NCBI GenBank assembly: GCA_022827225.1
Contig: JAJDTJ010000114.1
Coordinates: forward strand, 1-46,211
Length of the DNA: 46,211 nt
Reading direction: 5' to 3'
Source: Candidatus Poribacteria bacterium
GTDB taxonomy: Bacteria > Poribacteria > WGA-4E > WGA-3G
Both the position numbers and the translations under genes were made by a program. Of the stretch, positions 1-8,481 are shown in pieces (the first letter of the stretch is position 1; each line of letters starts with the position of its first letter). A model generated the notes under the pieces. The model made no database searches, was not told the DNA's origin, and saw nothing but the letters and a program-made list of their open reading frames with translations.

Positions 1-786
1 GGCGACTCCGAATCGTTCGCTTGTGTTCTTACCGCCGTCTTTGCGAAAGATTTCTGTCTTCTCGTTACAGTGTGGACAGAGGAAGTAGCTCATATTTTCG
101 ATGATACCGAGGATAGGCACGCCGAGACGTTCAAACATGGCAACGCCGCGCCGGACATCGGCGAGTGCAACGTCTTGTGGGGTTGTGACAATCAGTGCGC
201 CGGTAAGCGGGATCGCCTGCGTTAGAGAGAGCGCGACATCACCCGTTCCAGGGGGCAAGTCAATAATAAGATAATCGAGTTCACCCCATTCGACATCGCT
301 CAGGAGTTGACGTATAGAGCTGTGTAGCATCGGACCCCGCCAGATCATCGCCTGTTCCTCTGGGACCATAAACCCGATTGACATGAGTTTAATATTATGT
401 CGCACGAGTGGAATGAGTTTACGTGCCGGACTGACCTTCGGTTGCTCTTGAATGCCCATCATTGTGGGGATGCTCGGGCCGTAAGCATCCGCATCCATGA
501 GACCGACGGCAGCCCCGGCATTTGCTAAAGAGATCGCGAGATTGGTCGCAACAGTCGATTTTCCGACCCCGCCTTTTCCGCTTGCAACCGCAATTTTATA
601 CTTGATGTTCGGTAGTGTAATATTTTGTTGCGGTTGTTGTTGCGGTTGCGTCGGTTGTTGCGGTTGTTGTGGTCGCTGCCCAGAAATCTGTGAACCGCTG
701 ATGACTTTCAGATCGGGATGTCCCTTTGTCGCTTCTCCCGCTTCGGACTTCGGTTTTTTGTCGTCCCCTTTTTTGAGAAATCGCAT
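1..786 (-). CDS. mrp: Mrp/ApbC (NBP35) family P-loop ATPase, 3' end outside window
   Basis: The reverse strand is open from ATG at 786-784 to the window edge (262 codons), so the C-terminus is missing. Known family role: ATP-dependent carrier or scaffold that delivers Fe-S clusters in the cytoplasm. Seen: deviant Walker A GKGGVGKST near residues 70-78, DADAYGPS, DLPPGTGD, and a CPHC pair near residue 235 that fits the Fe-S-binding CxxC. The first 60 residues are unusual: the DUF59 domain often found here is absent, replaced by a short charged stretch and a Gln/Pro-rich linker (about residues 38-54). A GTCAGT-type repeat lies just upstream (814-836). Family call is secure; the precise client is unknown. 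Confidence 0.95.
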   Translation of the reverse strand, partial: MRFLKKGDDKKPKSEAGEATKGHPDLKVISGSQISGQRPQQPQQPTQPQQQPQQNITLPNIKYKIAVASGKGGVGKSTVATNLAISLANAGAAVGLMDADAYGPSIPTMMGIQEQPKVSPARKLIPLVRHNIKLMSIGFMVPEEQAMIWRGPMLHSSIRQLLSDVEWGELDYLIIDLPPGTGDVALSLTQAIPLTGALIVTTPQDVALADVRRGVAMFERLGVPILGIIENMSYFLCPHCNEKTEIFRKDGGKNTSERFGVA

Positions 787-813
787 GTCTATACTCCTAT
801 GGTTGTTTATGGA

Positions 814-836
814 ATAGTTGTCAGTTTTCAGTCACT
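814..836. repeat. GTCAGT-type short tandem repeat
   Basis: A short tract of the form AGTTGTCAGTTTTCAGT, one of several copies of a roughly heptameric repeat scattered through intergenic gaps of this window (also near 1670, 19750, 22635, 23226 and 36057). It resembles the short tandemly repeated repetitive sequences known from cyanobacteria; that comparison is by eye only. Confidence 0.6.
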
Positions 837-863
837 AAATGTTACGGCACTTTGGAAAATAGT

Positions 864-893
864 TTAACACTTTTTTTAATAATTTTGTATAAT
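864..893 (+). promoter_or_regulatory. Sigma-70-type promoter upstream of the ThuA-like gene
   Basis: TTAACA (864-869), an 18-bp spacer and TATAAT (888-893) match the vegetative consensus at 5/6 and 6/6 positions. Transcription would start near 900 and run about 100 nt to the start codon at 1004. Prediction from sequence only. Confidence 0.6.
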
Positions 894-1003
894 ACTTTGA
901 GAATAACACAAATCAAGACGATTGTAGGCGAGGTTTCCGACCTTGTCGAGCAAATATTGAGCAATGATGAACTTTAATACACAATAGGTCAGAAGGAGTC
1001 TGT

Positions 1004-1669
1004 ATGAATATTCTGATGTTGCGGCATTCCGCTGGTTTTGAACATAGTTATCTTCCGAATGCAGAGGTTACACTGAAACAGATTGGTGCTGCAAACGGTT
1101 GGAACGTCACCACGACGCACCGATGCGATCGGATTAACGCTGACAATCTCGAAAAACAGGACATCGTCGCGTTCGCAACGACAGGCGACCTACCGTTCAA
1201 TAATGCCCAAAAAGAGGCGTTGTTGGATTTTGTGCGTAACGGAAAAGCGTTCTTTGGCATCCACAACGCGACGGATACGTGTTACGATTGGCCCGAATAC
1301 GGCGAAATGCTCGGCGGCTATTTTGCCGGACATCCGTGGCACGAAGAGGTGAACGTTATCGTTGAAGATACCGACCATCCGGCGACGCGTATGCTGGGCA
1401 GCAGTTTTAAAGTTGTCGATGAAATTTATACGTTCAAAAGTTGGGATCGTAACAAAACACATGTGCTGATGCGTCTGGATAACGATTCCATTGATGTCTC
1501 TCGTGGTAACCGTGAAGATCACGATTACGCCCTCGGTTGGTGCCATACGTATGGAAAAGGACGCGTGATGTACACCGCCTTGGGACACCCGGATGCACTT
1601 TGGAGCGAGAAATGGTTTCACGAACACATCACGGGCTGCATCAAATGGGCGGCCGGATTGGAAGATTAG
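1004..1669 (+). CDS. ThuA-like domain protein (class I glutamine amidotransferase-like fold)
   Basis: 221 aa, a typical single-domain ThuA-like length. Family members are linked to trehalose or other sugar metabolism in rhizobia and are often paired with Gfo/Idh oxidoreductases, but a defined reaction is lacking for most. Seen: N-terminal MNILMLRHSAGF strand, FFGIHNATDT near residues 83-92, GGYFAGHPWH near 104-113, and the C-terminal GKGRVMYTALGHPDALW typical of ThuA. AGAAGGAG lies 6-7 nt before ATG. It converges on a Gfo/Idh gene at 1726-2727, separated by a short repeat. No signal peptide, so cytoplasmic. Family assignment confident; substrate unknown. Confidence 0.9.
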   Translation: MNILMLRHSAGFEHSYLPNAEVTLKQIGAANGWNVTTTHRCDRINADNLEKQDIVAFATTGDLPFNNAQKEALLDFVRNGKAFFGIHNATDTCYDWPEYGEMLGGYFAGHPWHEEVNVIVEDTDHPATRMLGSSFKVVDEIYTFKSWDRNKTHVLMRLDNDSIDVSRGNREDHDYALGWCHTYGKGRVMYTALGHPDALWSEKWFHEHITGCIKWAAGLED

Positions 1670-1700
1670 TCAGCCGTCAGCGATCAGCCATCAGCGATCC
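1670..1700. repeat. GTCAGC/ATCAGC short tandem repeat
   Basis: Tract of GTCAGC-, ATCAGC- and CATCAGC-like units between the two convergent genes. Member of the same dispersed short-repeat family as 814-836, in the GC-rich variant also present at 19750-19840. Confidence 0.6.
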
Positions 1701-1725
1701 GATTTTTAGACATCAACCCTTAATG

Positions 1726-2727
1726 TTAACTTGATATGACACCTGTCGCCCGTAGAAGGGTCTCCTGCACTAATAATTCGTGGGATACCGGACGGTCCGG
1801 TGGTTGTTCTCCGGCAATCGTCGCTAAAAACGCGTCGAGTTCAAGTTCATACGTGCGTTGACGGCTCTCACCGTCTATCGCTACGATTTGTTCGCCTTGT
1901 GTGTAACCGTCCTTTGCGCTCTCCAAACAGAGCCGAATTTTCAATCCCGGTTCAAAGGGTTCGACAATAATGGCACTGCCTTCGGTGCCGTAGACTTCAA
2001 ATCTGCGTGCCATGGGTCTCGGTTCCAAAGCAGAGATGGATATAAACGCCATCGCTTTTTCAAATTCGTAAACGGTGAGGGTGTTATCTTTGAACGGTTC
2101 GACGGAGCCGCCGTCGTTTCGGAGGAAAGAGGTGACTTTCTCCGGTCGTCCGAGGAGCCAGAGTACCTGATCGAGGACATGTCCGCCTAAGTCGAAAAAG
2201 ATGCCGCCGATGTGTTGGCTGATACGGGTGCGTGCCTCGAGAGAAATATTGGTTGACATGTGTGCGCGGACAGAAAAGACATCGCCTAAAAAGCCTGCGT
2301 GTACCCACTCGGCAACTTGTTTAAAGGCGGAGTGATACCGCAGCATGTACCCCATCTGTACGTGTAGCGATTTCTCTTGTGCGGTATTGATGACGCGCTG
2401 CCACTGTTCCCAGTTTTCGCCAGCAGGCTTATCGTACCAGACGTGTTTTCCGGCATTGACAATCTGCTCGGTCTGATCTAAACTCTCGGCGTTATTGCCT
2501 TCCGAAGCGACTGCGACGATGGACGCATCGCTGAGCATCTCCTCGGCATCCGCGAACCAGTGGATGTCGGCAAATGTTCCGCTGCCAGCTTGCAGCTTCT
2601 GGCGTTGTTGTGCGTCGGGTTCAAACACGCCCGCGACTTCCACATCGGGGTTGACAAGCATCGCCTGCAACTTGCCGCGTGCGTGTCCGTGCTTCGTTCC
2701 GTACTGTGCCATCCGTATTTTCGCCAT
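1726..2727 (-). CDS. Gfo/Idh/MocA family NAD(P)-dependent oxidoreductase
   Basis: 333 aa. The family oxidises or reduces hydroxyls on sugars and inositols using NAD(P), in the cytoplasm. Seen: N-terminal Rossmann region beginning MAKIRMAQYGTKHGHA, a variant of the usual GxGxxG loop; the catalytic-lysine motif as DKPAGEN (residues 99-105, usually EKP); and GGHVLDQ (181-187), whose His is at the usual catalytic position. The GTKHGHA loop is like that of other atypical Gfo/Idh proteins. ATG with GGAGAGG upstream. Preceded by a full-consensus promoter carrying a palindrome (2776-2803), so probably controlled by a local repressor or activator. Substrate not predictable. Confidence 0.92.
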   Translation of the reverse strand: MAKIRMAQYGTKHGHARGKLQAMLVNPDVEVAGVFEPDAQQRQKLQAGSGTFADIHWFADAEEMLSDASIVAVASEGNNAESLDQTEQIVNAGKHVWYDKPAGENWEQWQRVINTAQEKSLHVQMGYMLRYHSAFKQVAEWVHAGFLGDVFSVRAHMSTNISLEARTRISQHIGGIFFDLGGHVLDQVLWLLGRPEKVTSFLRNDGGSVEPFKDNTLTVYEFEKAMAFISISALEPRPMARRFEVYGTEGSAIIVEPFEPGLKIRLCLESAKDGYTQGEQIVAIDGESRQRTYELELDAFLATIAGEQPPDRPVSHELLVQETLLRATGVISS

Positions 2728-2775
2728 ACTTTACCTCTCCAAAATCCGAAATTGGTAATGTGGTGTTGTACGGCT

Positions 2776-2803
2776 ATTATATGGACATGCGATTGCATGT
2801 CAA
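2776..2803 (-). promoter_or_regulatory. Consensus promoter with overlapping 18-bp palindrome, upstream of the Gfo/Idh gene
   Basis: Reading the minus strand: TTGACA (2803-2798), 16-bp spacer, TATAAT (2781-2776), exact matches to both hexamers. A perfect inverted repeat GACATGC-N4-GCATGTC (2784-2801) covers most of the -35 and the spacer, the position expected for an operator. Start codon is about 40 nt downstream of the predicted transcription start. Confidence 0.75.
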
Positions 2804-2847
2804 GAAAATATTCCGGGTGTCAATATTTGGGTAAAAAATGGCAGCAT

Positions 2848-5721
2848 TTACGGATCGTTGCGTTGGAAGCGGAAGACACCGTTTTGCTTGGTACCGATGT
2901 AGAAGGTCCGACCCTCAATCGCAAACGCGGTTGCTGTGTGCGGTAGTTCTGCGGTGATCTGTTTCCACGCGTCGGTTTGGGGATCCACCGCATAGATACC
3001 ACTATCACAGACACCGTAAACCGTTGCGCCATCGACTGTGATTTGGTCCATAATCAGTCTATTGCCCTCAAGATCGGTGACGACATCCCAAGCCTCGCCG
3101 TCGCGTGAACGCATAACTCCCATGTCCGTTGAGACATAGACGGTCGATCCAGCGAAATGTATCTCTTTGAAGTATCCAAACGGAAAGGCGAGATTCTCGG
3201 TGACATCAGTCCAAGTGTCACCATCATCAAGCGACAGGAAAAGTTCCGCTTCGCGTTTACCGGCATAGACTGTGCTACCCGAAACGGCGAGTGTAAAACC
3301 TTTCCCTTCAAGCGGTGAGATACCTGCTTGATCCTCCAACGCTGTATAGTGCCATGCGGTTTCACCGCGTCGCCATCTGTAAAGTTTATGTCTATATTCC
3401 ATGAAGATGGTATCGTCAGCGACCGTAAACGTTCCATTCGTCATCCATTCTTCAAAGGCGCGGTGTTGATCTGCTTTCCACTGCGCCTGTACCTTATCAA
3501 CATCATCACCGTTCCGTCTCGCTTCCAGACGTTTTTTTCGCCATTCCTTGTGTAAGGTGTCTTCCTCAAAATCCGGCAGACCTTCAACCGGTTGGAATAC
3601 ATCACCAGCATCAGAAAGACGAAAAAGTGTAACACCATCAAGTTCGCTGTTGCTTGCGTAGAGTACACTATCGGCTATTGCGACTTTCGTTGTTCCAGCT
3701 TCCAGTGAAGCATTCTTGTCTGTACTTAAGCGAACCGATTCCCAAGACTCACCGCTGTCTACCGATTTGAGCGTTTCGTCAGATGTTAGCGCGTAGAGAA
3801 CGTTTTCGAGTGCGACCAAACTCGAAACATCAGAATTTACCAATCCATCCATAAAAGGATGCCACGTGGTCCCACCATCTGTTGAGCGTCTTATTCCGCT
3901 GCTGTCAGTGCCGTAAAAATTGTTTGCGTCCAACGCGACGACTGGAAACGCGCCACGCGTATGGGGGCCGGGGTTAGGATCCGTCCATGTTTCACCACCG
4001 TCATCAGAAAGTAAAACACCACTGGAACCTTTCAACATCAGTGTGTCACCGGCGGGAATAACCTGAACAGCAAATATTATTTTCACTGGATGTTCGTGCG
4101 TATTCGGTGTAATATCGGTCCAGAAATCCCCGAGGTCGGTTGAATAGAAAACGGCAGCATGCGGACCGTGCGGTGGATTTGCGGCTGTTCCGACGTAGAG
4201 TCTATCTTCAGCGGTTGCCAACGAAAAGATACCGTGCGGTACCGGTATTGGTAATTTTTCCCATTTGTCAGTAAGTCGGAAGAGTCCTTGACTGGTGCCG
4301 ACAAATAGTGTGTTATCAACAGCGAGTGCGTCCCAGATACGGAAATTCGGGGCACCTGCCTCTGGCATGTTGTCGGCTTGCAAATCCTTTCCTATGGGTT
4401 TCCACTGGTTGCCGACATCCTCAGAACGAAACACTTCCGTTTCGAGAATGAGGTACATTGCTGTATCTGTGATAACCAAAGTGGTGGCACGTCCTTCAGG
4501 TCGCTCGCCGAGGCTGTTCCACGTTGTGCCATCATTGATTGAGACTAAGAGTTCACTGTCGGTGAGGAGATAGAGAACATTGTCGTGTTCTGCCATAATC
4601 GAATCAAACTCTCGATTCGGGCCGCTGGCACTGACAAACGTCCATGTATCTTCCTTGTCTGAGAGTCGATAAAGTCCTGCTTTCGCAATTGCATAGAGCG
4701 TCCGATTAGATGTGAGAAAGAGTCCGGCACTTGAAATACCACCGGGTCCCTTCGTCTGAACCCACTGCGGTTTTGCTGCTGATAGGTCGGTTTCATCGGC
4801 TTGCGCGGCTGCGAAGAGTCGCGGTTCCGATTGGAATCCGGCACCCCCGTTTTTACCGTGTATGTCAGATATTCCGAATCGGGTGCGTGTGTCGGACTTA
4901 CGTGCTGACACCTGGACAACTGGCGTATCGACGAGTTCTATTGTCATCTCTGATGTTGCATCGAAGTTGTAAGGCTGTTGGAAACGGGATAATGCACGCG
5001 GACTCGTCCCGATCATCAGGATAACCAAAAAGGTCGAAGCGAAAGAGAGACCCCACGGTATCCACGGTTTGCTCACTGAAGGGGATGCCGGTTTGATGCG
5101 TGCGACCTCGCGCACGATATTCTCTGTTAGGGTTGGCGAGAGTTGGAAGCTGCCGAAAACCTCTTGAATGATAGCTTCTTCTTTTTCTAAGCGTTGTCGG
5201 GCGCGGTGCAGCCGACTCCTAACTGTGTTTGGTGATACCCCCAAAAATTGGCTAATCTCCGCACCCGACATTTCTGCAAGGTAATACAGCGTTACGACGG
5301 TGCGTTCGCTCTCTGGCAACTTTTTCAGGAGGCGTTTGACGAGTTCGCGCTGCTTTTCAATCGCTGCTGTCTCGCCGCGTGCCGCCTCATATTGCGCGTA
5401 GCAGGCTTCTTCGAGTTCATCCATAGACATGGCATCCAGAGACCTTGTCGGCACCCGCTTCTTGCGGAGCCACGAGAAACAGTGGCGCGTCGCAATCACG
5501 TAGAGCCAGCCGGGGAACTGCTCTGGACGTTTCAGTGTTGAGAGTCTCTTGTAAGCCTTGAGAAAAACATCCTGTGTGAGTTCCTCAGCGATATGGAAGT
5601 CTCCGATCTTACGCCAAACGAGGGCATGCACCGATTTCTGGTATTTATTCACGAGCGCGGTAAATGCGTCTTGATCACCATCTAAGACACGTTGAATGAG
5701 ATCTACATCATTTGCCTTCAT
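2848..5721 (-). CDS. ECF sigma factor fused through a transmembrane segment to a BNR/Asp-box beta-propeller
   Basis: 957 aa in one frame. Residues about 1-80 match sigma-70 region 2 (AEELTQDVFLKAYKRL, FPGWLYVIATRHCFSWLRKK) and about 127-178 region 4 (ESERTVVTLYYLAEMSGAEI, SRLHRARQRL). A hydrophobic stretch at about 220-238 follows, then a linker and a 600-residue C-terminal part with at least eight Asp-box repeats of the S-x-D-x-G-x-T-W type (SDDGGETW, STDGGTTW, SLDDGDTW). Known: ECF factors usually rely on a separate anti-sigma factor. Inference: sensor and sigma domain are joined here, with the propeller outside the membrane. Start ATG has GAGGA about 8 nt upstream. The upstream motif at 5764-5778 recurs before the neighbouring WD40 gene, suggesting self-control and control of that gene. 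Confidence 0.9.
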   Translation of the reverse strand: MKANDVDLIQRVLDGDQDAFTALVNKYQKSVHALVWRKIGDFHIAEELTQDVFLKAYKRLSTLKRPEQFPGWLYVIATRHCFSWLRKKRVPTRSLDAMSMDELEEACYAQYEAARGETAAIEKQRELVKRLLKKLPESERTVVTLYYLAEMSGAEISQFLGVSPNTVRSRLHRARQRLEKEEAIIQEVFGSFQLSPTLTENIVREVARIKPASPSVSKPWIPWGLSFASTFLVILMIGTSPRALSRFQQPYNFDATSEMTIELVDTPVVQVSARKSDTRTRFGISDIHGKNGGAGFQSEPRLFAAAQADETDLSAAKPQWVQTKGPGGISSAGLFLTSNRTLYAIAKAGLYRLSDKEDTWTFVSASGPNREFDSIMAEHDNVLYLLTDSELLVSINDGTTWNSLGERPEGRATTLVITDTAMYLILETEVFRSEDVGNQWKPIGKDLQADNMPEAGAPNFRIWDALAVDNTLFVGTSQGLFRLTDKWEKLPIPVPHGIFSLATAEDRLYVGTAANPPHGPHAAVFYSTDLGDFWTDITPNTHEHPVKIIFAVQVIPAGDTLMLKGSSGVLLSDDGGETWTDPNPGPHTRGAFPVVALDANNFYGTDSSGIRRSTDGGTTWHPFMDGLVNSDVSSLVALENVLYALTSDETLKSVDSGESWESVRLSTDKNASLEAGTTKVAIADSVLYASNSELDGVTLFRLSDAGDVFQPVEGLPDFEEDTLHKEWRKKRLEARRNGDDVDKVQAQWKADQHRAFEEWMTNGTFTVADDTIFMEYRHKLYRWRRGETAWHYTALEDQAGISPLEGKGFTLAVSGSTVYAGKREAELFLSLDDGDTWTDVTENLAFPFGYFKEIHFAGSTVYVSTDMGVMRSRDGEAWDVVTDLEGNRLIMDQITVDGATVYGVCDSGIYAVDPQTDAWKQITAELPHTATAFAIEGRTFYIGTKQNGVFRFQRNDP

Positions 5722-5763
5722 TTATTTTTCCTCGCAGAAAATATAGGTTTCATAATATAGTGA

Positions 5764-5778
5764 CGCTCGTAAAAGTCG
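5764..5778 (-). promoter_or_regulatory. Shared upstream motif CGACTTyTACGAGCG, copy before the sigma fusion
   Basis: Minus-strand CGACTTTTACGAGCG ending 42 nt before the start codon at 5721. A 14/15 match lies at nearly the same distance before the WD40 gene (8031-8045). In this copy an AAC-N17-CGTC arrangement (5786 to 5763) also resembles an ECF-type -35/-10 pair, but the AAC is not present in the other copy. Possible recognition element of the ECF sigma factor; inference. Confidence 0.4.
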
Positions 5779-5815
5779 AAATGTTGCATAAAGTGCATAT
5801 TATGCAAGGATTCAT

Positions 5816-5858
5816 AAAAAAATGCGTAAATTCTATTATTCAGGACTTACGCATTTTT
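5816..5858 (-). terminator. Hairpin with T tract, possible terminator downstream of the WD40 gene
   Basis: Perfect 12-bp inverted repeat AAAAATGCGTAA / TTACGCATTTTT (5818-5829 and 5847-5858). On the minus strand the second arm runs into seven T residues, as in an intrinsic terminator. It overlaps one end of the miniature element at 5842-5966. Confidence 0.45.
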
Positions 5859-5966
5859 GACTATAGCTCGTTCTGTTAGATGAGATTTCTCGAAAAACAC
5901 AGCCGTCTGGTAGCACAGGAGACCAACAGTTTCCTATGGTACAAAAGAGCGGTGTGCGTAAGTCCT
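5842..5966. mobile_element. Miniature element with AGGACTTACGCA terminal inverted repeats
   Basis: AGGACTTACGCA at 5842-5853 and its exact reverse complement at 5955-5966 bound a 125-bp non-coding segment between two minus-strand genes. A second element with nearly the same ends lies at 8482-8568. This looks like a MITE: it has no transposase and could only be moved in trans. Confidence 0.6.
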
Positions 5967-5992
5967 AAATTCATTAAATTGAAACTCTCGGA

Positions 5993-7990
5993 TTAAGAAC
6001 CTATCACGGGTTTCAGGTCCCAGAGGAGGAGGGTGCTGTCAAAACTGCCACTCGCTAAGAGGGTGCCGTCGGGTGAAAACGCGAGGTCTTGGATATCGGT
6101 CGGGTGTCCCCAGAAGGTGGCGATGTTTTCACCAGTGGCAACTTCCCATAAGTGAATAGGCACCTTTTCTGTTTTCACGCTTGGATTCCACCACAAGCCA
6201 GAAGCAAGATATTTCCCACAAGGTGAAAACGCCAAGGCACGCAGATATGGATCATGCGGAAGATTCCAGAGCGTTCGACAACTATTGACATCCCACAATC
6301 GGATTTTATTTCCCATGCCACACGCAATCTTATGACCGCAAGGTGAAAATGCGACAGTAGAGAAACTGTTGACACGGAACTCCGGAATTTCTTTCCCAGT
6401 ATCAATGTCCCATAGATTTGCCATCGTGCCAGAAGAACTCGGAATACTTACAAGGTGTTTACCATCGTGGCTAAATATAAGGCGGCTGATCCTATCATCA
6501 TCCCACTTCCCTTCTAAGGGAGTTTGTGTGTGAAAACACAGCGGAGGAGAGTGTGTGAACACACAGCGCATGTCACCACTTCCCATATCCCATACATACA
6601 GATGCCCTTTGCTATCCGCGCACGCGATGAGATGTCGTAGTGGGGCGTGTGCAGCGGCAGTCACCGCTGCCTCTGGGTCGGGAAGTGTAAATGTCAGAGG
6701 CGACGTGTTTTCGTCGGTTTCCCCTATTTTAACGGTTATTTCAACACTGTTTTCATCATACGTAAATGCTGTTGATCGAATTTTCTCTGAAGTGGACACA
6801 AAAATGTCTTGTGGGTCATCGGATATTTTGAAAAAAGTGGGCGGTTGCGTGGGGTTGGCAATATCCCAGAAGAGTGTGCTTCCATACCGTCCGGCTGCCA
6901 ACTTTTTGCCATCTTGTGAAAACGCTACGGAATTCGGAGTACCGTTGATATGTAAATAAGGCAACTTACGGGGTTTGGTATCCCCGGGTGACCAGACTGC
7001 CCATTCCTTTTCCCCAGCAACGACAAAATGCGAGCTGCTTGAAAAAAGTGCTTTTTCAGTCTCCCATTCCTTTTCAACGTACGTGTAGCGTTTTTTGTCA
7101 CGCTCCACGTCCCATACGACGACAGTGCCGCTTTCCGGAGTGTTTTCTGTGGCATGAAGAACGCCTTCCTGTGAATAGCAGACGCTCATGTGAGCGGTGG
7201 CATCATAGTTCTGATAGACTCGCTGCTGTTCCCAAGTCTTCACATTCCATACTTGCACTGTGCCTTTGTTGCTGCCGATGGCCAGCGTTTGTCCACAAGG
7301 TGAAAAACAGAGGCTGCGTACAAAGCGCGGTTGTTCGGTAAGACAGGCGATGCGCTCACCGGTTACGACATCCCACACCAAAACAACATCGGAGCCCTCC
7401 GTTGTCCCGGCAGCCGTACACGCCAGCAGGCGACTGTCTGGCGAAAAAGCAACGGGTCGAGGGAGAGAGGGGGAAGAACTGCGTGTTTCTCTTTCGGGTT
7501 CATGGAACGTAGCCAGCGGTGTGCCGGTTCTGGGGTTCCAAGTGTAGACAATCTCACAACGGAAACCCGTTGCGGCCAGGTGCTGGTTATCAGGTGAAAA
7601 GGCAAGAGACCGAATTGGAGTCGTCCTAGGGACTGGCTTTTTTAGCCCTGGGTGCACAATTTTTGTAATGCAGGTGCTCCGCTGGGTATCCCACACTTTG
7701 ATAACACCGTCCCAGTTGCCGGTCGCAGCCAATCGCCCATCAAGAGAAATCGTAATGGCACCCAGCATTCCGCGTTCTCTGTCCCATAGAGCAATAGGTT
7801 GCATTGTTGCGAGTTCATACCACCATAACCCGATTTTGGTTGCGGCTGCGAGGTATGCTCCATCCGGCGATACTGCCATCGCCATCACACTTCCATGCCC
7901 GAACCGAGAAATCGCACCCTCCGGTAAAACCCAGCTCATCGGATGACCTTTGTCAGCGACAATGTGTGTGGATCCTATTTTTTCTGACAT
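5993..7990 (-). CDS. WD40-repeat protein, probably two beta-propellers
   Basis: 665 aa with no signal peptide or membrane segment, so cytoplasmic. At least twelve WD40 blades are visible, with the recurring pattern LAFSPDGxxLASGxxDxxxxLWD (for example near the C-terminus: LAFSPDGTLLASGSFDSTLL). Twelve to fourteen blades fit two seven-bladed propellers, a scaffold for protein contacts; no enzymatic domain is present. AGGAGGAA lies upstream of the ATG. It follows the sigma-propeller gene region in the same orientation and shares an upstream motif with that gene, suggesting a joint regulon. The partner protein is unknown. Confidence 0.88.
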   Translation of the reverse strand: MSEKIGSTHIVADKGHPMSWVLPEGAISRFGHGSVMAMAVSPDGAYLAAATKIGLWWYELATMQPIALWDRERGMLGAITISLDGRLAATGNWDGVIKVWDTQRSTCITKIVHPGLKKPVPRTTPIRSLAFSPDNQHLAATGFRCEIVYTWNPRTGTPLATFHEPERETRSSSPSLPRPVAFSPDSRLLACTAAGTTEGSDVVLVWDVVTGERIACLTEQPRFVRSLCFSPCGQTLAIGSNKGTVQVWNVKTWEQQRVYQNYDATAHMSVCYSQEGVLHATENTPESGTVVVWDVERDKKRYTYVEKEWETEKALFSSSSHFVVAGEKEWAVWSPGDTKPRKLPYLHINGTPNSVAFSQDGKKLAAGRYGSTLFWDIANPTQPPTFFKISDDPQDIFVSTSEKIRSTAFTYDENSVEITVKIGETDENTSPLTFTLPDPEAAVTAAAHAPLRHLIACADSKGHLYVWDMGSGDMRCVFTHSPPLCFHTQTPLEGKWDDDRISRLIFSHDGKHLVSIPSSSGTMANLWDIDTGKEIPEFRVNSFSTVAFSPCGHKIACGMGNKIRLWDVNSCRTLWNLPHDPYLRALAFSPCGKYLASGLWWNPSVKTEKVPIHLWEVATGENIATFWGHPTDIQDLAFSPDGTLLASGSFDSTLLLWDLKPVIGS

Positions 7991-8030
7991 TTTTTATGTT
8001 CCTCCTAAAAACTATCCGTTCTAATTGAGT

Positions 8031-8045
8031 CGCTCGTAGAAGTCG
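8031..8045 (-). promoter_or_regulatory. Shared upstream motif CGACTTyTACGAGCG, copy before the WD40 gene
   Basis: Minus-strand CGACTTCTACGAGCG ending 40 nt before the WD40 start codon at 7990; differs at one base from the copy at 5764-5778, which sits 42 nt before the sigma-fusion start. Similar placement suggests a promoter element. A partial likeness to the CGCTCCTACAGAAG repeat family elsewhere in the window is a caveat. Confidence 0.4.
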
Positions 8046-8480
8046 TATCTGTATAAAAACTCTGTCTATACACACTTTCGGATGTACTTTACAGCCCTGT
8101 AGGTTGGGTTGAATGGAGCTCAGAAGGCAGAGGTGTTTCCAAATACCTCTCAAATCCAGCGGGGTAGCGCCCGTAACGAAGAACGCAGTGAAACCCAACT
8201 TCACACCGTCAGGGGCTCAGAACCCGCAAATGCGTTGGGTTTCTCTCTATTTTTTTCATGTCGGATCTATGGAGAGCGTCTAGGCGTGCGGTATTTTTCA
8301 GAGTTTTGAGGGGATCCGTTCAACCTAACGAAAACACCCAAGCAAAACACCTATAGGACGATACGGTTTTTTCTTAAATTGACAGTTATGGTGCGGTTAG
8401 GAATGCAGGTCGCATTTGGATGGGTACACCGCAAAACCGAACCTATCCGGGTTTGGGTGAAAGGTACGGTTATGCCATAC
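8046..8480. repeat. Non-coding gap with dispersed repeat remnants
   Basis: No convincing gene. The segment holds TGTAGGTTGGGTTGAATG at 8098-8115 and AGTGAAACCCAAC near 8189, a widespread GTAGGTTGGGTT...AACCCAAC-type repeat whose relatives occur at 22672-22775. At 8331-8350 it has an ACACCCAAGCAAAA unit shared with 15348, 18939 and 44523. Confidence 0.5.
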
Positions 8481-8481
8481 A

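Noticed and set aside
497..817. Plus-strand 106-codon frame rich in Cys/Gly
   Set aside because: Antisense of the Gln/Pro-rich linker of the Mrp ATPase; no ribosome binding site and low-complexity product.
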